Positions 5,319 through 9,048 of a stretch of DNA of 9,048 bases are shown here, piece after piece (the stretch's first letter is position 1; every line of letters starts with the position of its first letter). The notes below the pieces were generated by a model. It made no database searches. It was given only the letters and a program-made list of their open reading frames with translations, and was not told the DNA's origin. A program made the translations under genes and the position numbers. Origin of the DNA: Alphaproteobacteria bacterium (GTDB taxonomy: Bacteria; Pseudomonadota; Alphaproteobacteria; Sphingomonadales; Rhodothalassiaceae); assembly GCA_003695555.1 (NCBI GenBank), contig RFIU01000287.1:1-9048 (forward strand), in the 5' to 3' direction.

Positions 5319-7205
5319 ATGGACACATCTATTCCCTCCAGTGAGCTGGAAGCCCTCGATCGCGTGGTCGTGCGGTTTGCCGGCGATTCGGGAGACGGCA
5401 TTCAGCTGACCGGCACGCAATTCGCCTCGGCCACCGCACTGGCCGGCAATGATCTGGCCACCTTTCCCGACTATCCAGCCGAAATCCGCGCCCCGGCCGG
5501 CACCACCTTCGGGGTTTCGGCCTACCAGATCCAGTTCGGCGCCGGCTCGGTGCTGACCGCCGGTGACGAGCCGGACGTGCTGGTGGCGCTCAATCCGGCA
5601 GCGCTGAAGGTCAATCTGCCGGCAATGCGCGAAGGCGCATTGATCATCATCGACAAGGGCTCGTTCACCCCCCGCAATCTTCAGAAGGCGGGGTTCGAGA
5701 GCAACCCGCTCGATGACGACACCCTGACGAAGTATCAGGTGCTCGCCCTCGACATCTCCAAGCTCACGCTCGATGCGGTCGACCCCTTCGGGCTGTCGAA
5801 GAAGGAAGCGCTGCGCTGCAAGAACATGTGGACGCTGGGGCTGATGCTCTGGATGTTCACGCGTCCGCGCAAGCCGGTGATCGACTGGCTGACAAACAAG
5901 TTCGCCAAAAATCCGGTGGTGCGCGATGCGAATATCGCCGCGCTCAATGCCGGCCACGCCTTCGGTGAGACCGCCGAGCTCGGCTTTCATCTGCCGCGCT
6001 ACCGGATTGCGCCGGCACGCGTGGAGCCGGGCGAATACCGGACGGTGACGGGCTCACAGGCGATCGCCTGGGGGATCGCGGCGGCCGGGCTGAAGGCGGG
6101 CCTCAAGGTCTTCTTCGGCTCCTATCCGATCACGCCGGCTTCCCCGATCCTGCATGAACTTGCGCGCATGCGGATGTTCAATATCGAGACATTCCAGGCG
6201 GAAGACGAGATTGCCGCGATCTGTTCGGCGATCGGCGCATCCTATGCCGGCGCGATAGGCGTCACCTCGAGCTCGGGGCCCGGCATCGCCTTGAAGACGG
6301 AGGCGCTCGGCCTTGCCATCTCGGTCGAACTGCCGCTCGTCGTCATCAATTCCCAGCGCGGCGGCCCGTCCACCGGACTGCCGACCAAGACCGAACAGTC
6401 GGATCTCTATCAGGCGATCTTCGGCCGCAACGGCGATGCGCCGATGGTGGTGCTTGCGGCGGCAACGCCCGGCGACTGTTTCGATACCGCGATCGAAGCG
6501 ACGCGCATCGCACTCGAACACATGGTGCCGGTGATGCTGTTGACCGACGGCTATATCGCCAATGCCGCCGAACCCTGGCGTATCCCCGATATCGACGACA
6601 TCCCGCCGATCGCCAACCACAAGCCGGCAGCGGGCGAGATCACGCCGCCCTTCAATCCCTTCCGACGTGACCCTGAGACGCTGGCCAGACCATGGGTGAC
6701 CCCGGGGATGCCGGAACTGATGCACCGCATCGGCGGCCTCGAAAAATCGGCCGAGACGGGCAATATCTCCTACGACCCGGCCAATCACCAGAAAATGACC
6801 GAACTGCGCCATGAGAAGGTCGAGCGGGTGGCCCGCTTCATCCCCCCGCAGAAGGTATCCCATGGTGACGAAACGGGTGATCTCGTCGTCGTCGGCTGGG
6901 GATCGACCTATGGGGCGATCGATCAGGCGGTGCGCCTTGCGCGAAGCGAAGGGCTGAAGGTCAGCCACATCCATCTGCGCCATCTCTTCCCGCTGCCCGC
7001 CAATCTCGGCGAACTGCTGGCGGGCTTTGATCGGGTGCTGGTGCCCGAGCTCAACATGGGACAGCTCGCCACCCTGCTGCGCGATCGCTATCTTTTGCCT
7101 GTGCGCCAGCTCAACAAGGTCGCCGGCCAGCCCTTCAAGGTGCGCGAGGTGCTCGAGGCGATCCACGAGGCGGTGGCGCAGGACGCCCCCAAGGCTGCGG
7201 AGTGA
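5319..7205 (+). CDS. korA: 2-oxoglutarate:ferredoxin oxidoreductase subunit alpha (gamma-alpha fusion)
   Basis: With KorB this protein interconverts 2-oxoglutarate plus CoA with succinyl-CoA and CO2, passing electrons to or from ferredoxin. From the ATG at 5319 it has 628 residues, usual for the two-subunit enzyme. Residues about 14-195 are the gamma domain, opening VVVRFAGDSGDGIQLTG (16-32). Residues about 243-420 are the pyrimidine-side domain for thiamine diphosphate, with YPITPASP (269-276, conserved Thr272), the QAEDE segment (293-297; Glu295 or Glu297 is the likely TPP-activating Glu) and SQRGGPSTGLPTKTEQSDL (345-363), a stretch typical of Kor and related two-subunit enzymes. Residues about 520-615 form the C-terminal domain (DLVVVGWGSTYGAIDQA). 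The korB start lies four bases after the stop. The nearest alternative is another 2-oxoacid of the same superfamily as substrate; the Kor assignment rests on the pair of sequences together. Confidence 0.9.
   Translation: MDTSIPSSELEALDRVVVRFAGDSGDGIQLTGTQFASATALAGNDLATFPDYPAEIRAPAGTTFGVSAYQIQFGAGSVLTAGDEPDVLVALNPAALKVNLPAMREGALIIIDKGSFTPRNLQKAGFESNPLDDDTLTKYQVLALDISKLTLDAVDPFGLSKKEALRCKNMWTLGLMLWMFTRPRKPVIDWLTNKFAKNPVVRDANIAALNAGHAFGETAELGFHLPRYRIAPARVEPGEYRTVTGSQAIAWGIAAAGLKAGLKVFFGSYPITPASPILHELARMRMFNIETFQAEDEIAAICSAIGASYAGAIGVTSSSGPGIALKTEALGLAISVELPLVVINSQRGGPSTGLPTKTEQSDLYQAIFGRNGDAPMVVLAAATPGDCFDTAIEATRIALEHMVPVMLLTDGYIANAAEPWRIPDIDDIPPIANHKPAAGEITPPFNPFRRDPETLARPWVTPGMPELMHRIGGLEKSAETGNISYDPANHQKMTELRHEKVERVARFIPPQKVSHGDETGDLVVVGWGSTYGAIDQAVRLARSEGLKVSHIHLRHLFPLPANLGELLAGFDRVLVPELNMGQLATLLRDRYLLPVRQLNKVAGQPFKVREVLEAIHEAVAQDAPKAAE
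7199..7202 (+). promoter_or_regulatory. korB ribosome binding site inside korA
   Basis: GGAG ends seven bases before the ATG at 7210 and overlaps the last codons of korA. The korA stop at 7203-7205 falls within the spacer, so the two genes are probably co-translated. This sets the korB start against the longer frame opening at 7027, which is read through korA codons. Confidence 0.65.
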
Positions 7206-7209
7206 GACG

Positions 7210-8259
7210 ATGAACAAGCCCGTAAAGCTGAGCCCGAAGGATTTCGCCTCGGATCAGGAAGTGCGCTGGTGCCCGGGGTGCGGAGACTATGCGATCCTCA
7301 AGGGCGTGCAGCGCACGCTCGCCGAGATCGGCGCGGATCCGGCGACCACCGTCTTCGTTTCGGGGATCGGCTGCTCGTCGCGCTTTCCCTATTACATGGC
7401 GACCTACGGCTTTCACACCATCCACGGCCGCGCGCCGGCGATCGCGACCGGCATCAAGCTGGTCAATCCTAAGCTCGACGTCTGGGTCATCACCGGCGAC
7501 GGCGACGGCCTGTCGATCGGCGGCAATCATCTGCTGCATGCCCTGCGCCGCAATGTCGATCTCAACATCATGCTGTTCAACAATGAGATCTACGGGCTGA
7601 CCAAGGGCCAGTATTCGCCGACCAGCGAACCGGGAACCCGCTCGCCGTCGACGCCATATGGTTCGATCGACACGCCGGTTTCACCATGCGCCTTCGCGCT
7701 CGGCGCCAAGGGGCGCTTCATCGCCCGGACCATCGACACGCACCAGAAGCATCTGCCCGACGTCCTCAAGCGCGCCCATGCGCATGCCGGCACCAGCTTC
7801 ATCGAGATCTTCCAGAACTGCATCGTCTACAATGATGGCGTGTTCGACGATTTCGCCGAGCGCAGCGTCCGCGACGAACGCACCATCGAGGTGCGCCACG
7901 GCGAACCGCTGATCTTCGGCACGGCCCGCGACAAGGGACTGAGGGTCGATCCCACCGCTTGTCGACTGACCGTCGTCGAGATCGGTAAGGACGGCATCTC
8001 GGAAAGCGACATCCTGGTGCATGATGAAACCAACCCCCATCTCGCCCAGATGCTGATCGAGATGAGGGGACCCGACTTCCCCGTCGCGATCGGGGTCATC
8101 CATTGTATCGAGGGCGAGACCTACGCCGAGGCCTATGAGGCCCAGACCCGCGAGATCCTGAAGAAGAGCGGCGAGCCCGACTTCAATTCCTGGATCCGCC
8201 GCGGCCATGTCTGGACGGTCGGCAAGGACGGCGCGCATCCTGAACCGGCGGCCGAATAG
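7210..8259 (+). CDS. korB: 2-oxoglutarate:ferredoxin oxidoreductase subunit beta
   Basis: This is the thiamine-diphosphate and iron-sulfur subunit, 349 residues. The N-terminal WCPGCGDYAI carries C21 and C24; with C55 (GIGCSSRFP) and C204 (QNC) these are the four expected ligands of the single [4Fe-4S] cluster. The TPP/Mg motif runs from GDGDGLSIGGNHL (96-108) to FNNEIYGLTKGQYSPTS (123-139), wording characteristic of 2-oxoglutarate-type enzymes. The C-terminal part (about 265-345) includes ESDILVHDE and GHVWTVGKDG. No ferredoxin-domain (delta) subunit is encoded alongside, so the partner ferredoxin must be elsewhere, as in other two-subunit KorAB enzymes such as the mycobacterial one. The role may be an oxidative bypass of 2-oxoglutarate dehydrogenase or reductive carboxylation; the window does not decide. 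The gene ends with TAG, 61 bases before the convergent regulator's stop. Confidence 0.92.
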   Translation: MNKPVKLSPKDFASDQEVRWCPGCGDYAILKGVQRTLAEIGADPATTVFVSGIGCSSRFPYYMATYGFHTIHGRAPAIATGIKLVNPKLDVWVITGDGDGLSIGGNHLLHALRRNVDLNIMLFNNEIYGLTKGQYSPTSEPGTRSPSTPYGSIDTPVSPCAFALGAKGRFIARTIDTHQKHLPDVLKRAHAHAGTSFIEIFQNCIVYNDGVFDDFAERSVRDERTIEVRHGEPLIFGTARDKGLRVDPTACRLTVVEIGKDGISESDILVHDETNPHLAQMLIEMRGPDFPVAIGVIHCIEGETYAEAYEAQTREILKKSGEPDFNSWIRRGHVWTVGKDGAHPEPAAE

Positions 8260-8320
8260 CCGGGACGCGCGCCGGGCGAACGTCACGAGCAGTCAGGCGC
8301 ACGGCGCGCCGGGACCCGTC
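8260..8320. other. Convergent gap after korB with a 10-base direct repeat
   Basis: These 61 bases lie between the stops of korB and the regulator. GCGCGCCGGG occurs at 8267-8276 and again at 8304-8313. A small hairpin, GGCGC (8296-8300) with GCGCC (8306-8310) around ACGGC, could form in either direction. No T-run follows on either strand, so it is at best a weak terminator; Rho-dependent ending is equally possible. Confidence 0.3.
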
Positions 8321-8620
8321 TCATAGATCGCCGAGCAGCGCCCGCAGGCTTGCGACATGCTCGTCGAAGGCCTGTCTTCCGATCGTGGTCAGCGCTACCC
8401 GGGTACGCGGGCGATTGTCGTGAAAGTCCTTGGCGATGGTGACATAGCCGGCTTCCGAGAGCACCTTGAGCTGGTGCGAAAGATTGCCGTCGCTGGCCTG
8501 CGAGATCTTCTTCAGACGCGTGAAGGGGACCATCTCGCCTTCCGGCAGGGCGGCGAGCGCGGCCATGATCTTCAGGCGCAGTGGCTGATGCACGATTCCG
8601 TCGAGTTCGGCACCGCTCAT
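8321..8620 (-). CDS. Small winged-helix transcriptional regulator
   Basis: This is a 99-residue single-domain protein of the winged-helix type often assigned to HTH_34 (PF13601). Residues 11-25 (HQPLRLKIMAALAAL) form the first helix, 32-40 the second, and 43-60 (SDGNLSHQLKVLSEAGYV) the recognition helix. Residues 61-78 form the wing, with RPRTRVALT. The remainder (80-97) is a C-terminal helix suited to dimerisation. No ligand-binding domain or metal-binding cysteines are present, so the signal sensed is unknown. The ATG at 8620 has GAGGAG (8628-8633) seven bases upstream and lies one base after the stop of the membrane-protein gene, so the two are co-translated. By analogy with other such pairs it may repress its own operon; that is inference. 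Confidence 0.85.
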   Translation of the reverse strand: MSGAELDGIVHQPLRLKIMAALAALPEGEMVPFTRLKKISQASDGNLSHQLKVLSEAGYVTIAKDFHDNRPRTRVALTTIGRQAFDEHVASLRALLGDL

Positions 8621-8621
8621 C

Positions 8622-9048
8622 TCATTTCTCCTCGCGCAGCCACCAGCCGCCGAGGATCAGCGATCCGCCGCCGATGATCCCCATCACCAGGGGGAAGAAG
8701 TCGTGAAAGCGCGCCCATGCCGCCACGACGGCCAGGGCAATGACGAAGCCGAGCAGCAGGAACCGTCCACCCCGCCAGATTCCGAGCAGCGCATAGGCGG
8801 TGGCGACCATCAGCGAAAAAGCCGCATTGATCTGCATCGGATCGGCCGGGTTCAGGATCCACAGCAGTGCCGTCATGCCGGCGAATATCGCGACCACGCT
8901 CGCTGCCCAGCGTAGCGCAGCGCGATGATCGCCTCCTCCGGCACGCATGCGCCGACCGACCATGAAGGACGCAAGAACGCCGAAGACGATGCCGGCCGCC
9001 CAGATCGCTCCGCCATATAGCGGTACCGCCTGTTCGACAAGATTGCAG
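8622..9048 (-). CDS. Multi-pass membrane protein, 5' partial
   Basis: The frame is open to the right edge, so the start lies outside the window; 141 residues are visible. Five membrane segments can be seen, numbering from the edge: about 10-31 (LYGGAIWAAGIVFGVLASFMV), 46-66 (LRWAASVVAIFAGMTALLWIL), 74-91, 95-112 and 118-137. Loops are short, and the protein ends in WWLREEK. An internal ATG at 8963 would start a 113-residue protein but would remove the first membrane segment and has no clear ribosome site, so I reject it as the start. I do not recognise the family. It lies directly upstream of the winged-helix regulator gene in the same operon, which suggests the regulator controls or responds to it. 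Confidence 0.75.
   Translation of the reverse strand, partial: CNLVEQAVPLYGGAIWAAGIVFGVLASFMVGRRMRAGGGDHRAALRWAASVVAIFAGMTALLWILNPADPMQINAAFSLMVATAYALLGIWRGGRFLLLGFVIALAVVAAWARFHDFFPLVMGIIGGGSLILGGWWLREEK
8628..8633 (-). promoter_or_regulatory. Ribosome binding site of the regulator gene
   Basis: GAGGAG on the minus strand lies seven bases before the ATG at 8620, within the last codons of the membrane-protein gene. It is the strongest ribosome site in the window and supports a high level of regulator translation relative to its neighbour. Confidence 0.65.

Noticed and set aside
5094..5990. Minus-strand open frame covering the korA upstream region
   Set aside because: Most of it is antisense to korA, and the part in the gap encodes Arg/Ala-rich sequence with no ribosome site or motif.
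6917..6924. Second GATCGATC inside korA, examined as a possible chimeric join
   Set aside because: KorA sequence is continuous and canonical across it, so this motif occurs naturally here. It also shows that GATCGATC alone does not prove a chimera at 181-188.
6054..7217. Minus-strand open frame of 387 codons opposite korA
   Set aside because: It lies wholly antisense to conserved KorA domains and shows His/Arg/Asp-rich sequence without recognisable motifs.
1..9048. Defence system, CRISPR array, prophage or transposon
   Set aside because: Apart from the helicase-like fragment at the edge, no nuclease, transposase, integrase, phage or repeat-array feature is visible; the genes are ordinary metabolic, transport and regulatory ones.

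Overview
The window is GC-rich, densely coding DNA of alphaproteobacterial character. The evidence for that is gene content and protein style: a GST next to queG, a NatAB-like ABC pair, and a two-subunit KorAB. I cannot fix a genus. Most of the window is ordinary chromosomal housekeeping. I see no tRNA, rRNA, CRISPR array, insertion sequence or complete defence system.

Layout, left to right. Bases 2-595 (+) are the 3' part of an open frame whose C-terminal two thirds is a tetratricopeptide-repeat (TPR) protein. Its first roughly 60 residues look instead like a piece of an SNF2-type helicase, so the left edge is either a gene fusion or a chimeric join. This frame runs tail to tail into queG (499-1704, -), with a 97-base overlap. 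QueG (epoxyqueuosine reductase, last step of queuosine synthesis) follows a glutathione-S-transferase-family gene (1710-2507, -) by five bases, so the two form an operon. Only 16 bases separate the GST start from a divergent ABC exporter operon: the ATPase (2524-3504, +) and its permease (3501-5078, +), which overlap by ATGA.

A 240-base gap (5079-5318) with several good inverted repeats precedes korA (5319-7205, +) and korB (7210-8259, +). Together they encode a two-subunit 2-oxoglutarate:ferredoxin oxidoreductase. It makes or uses succinyl-CoA with ferredoxin rather than NAD as electron carrier, bypassing or reversing the 2-oxoglutarate dehydrogenase step. Convergent to korB is a two-gene operon on the minus strand. 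It encodes a multi-pass membrane protein (8622 to beyond the right edge) and a small winged-helix regulator (8321-8620), with one base between stop and start.

The most interesting points are the helicase/TPR junction at the left edge, the structured leader of korA, the tight divergent GST/ABC junction and the long convergent TPR/queG overlap. None of these is proof of a new system.
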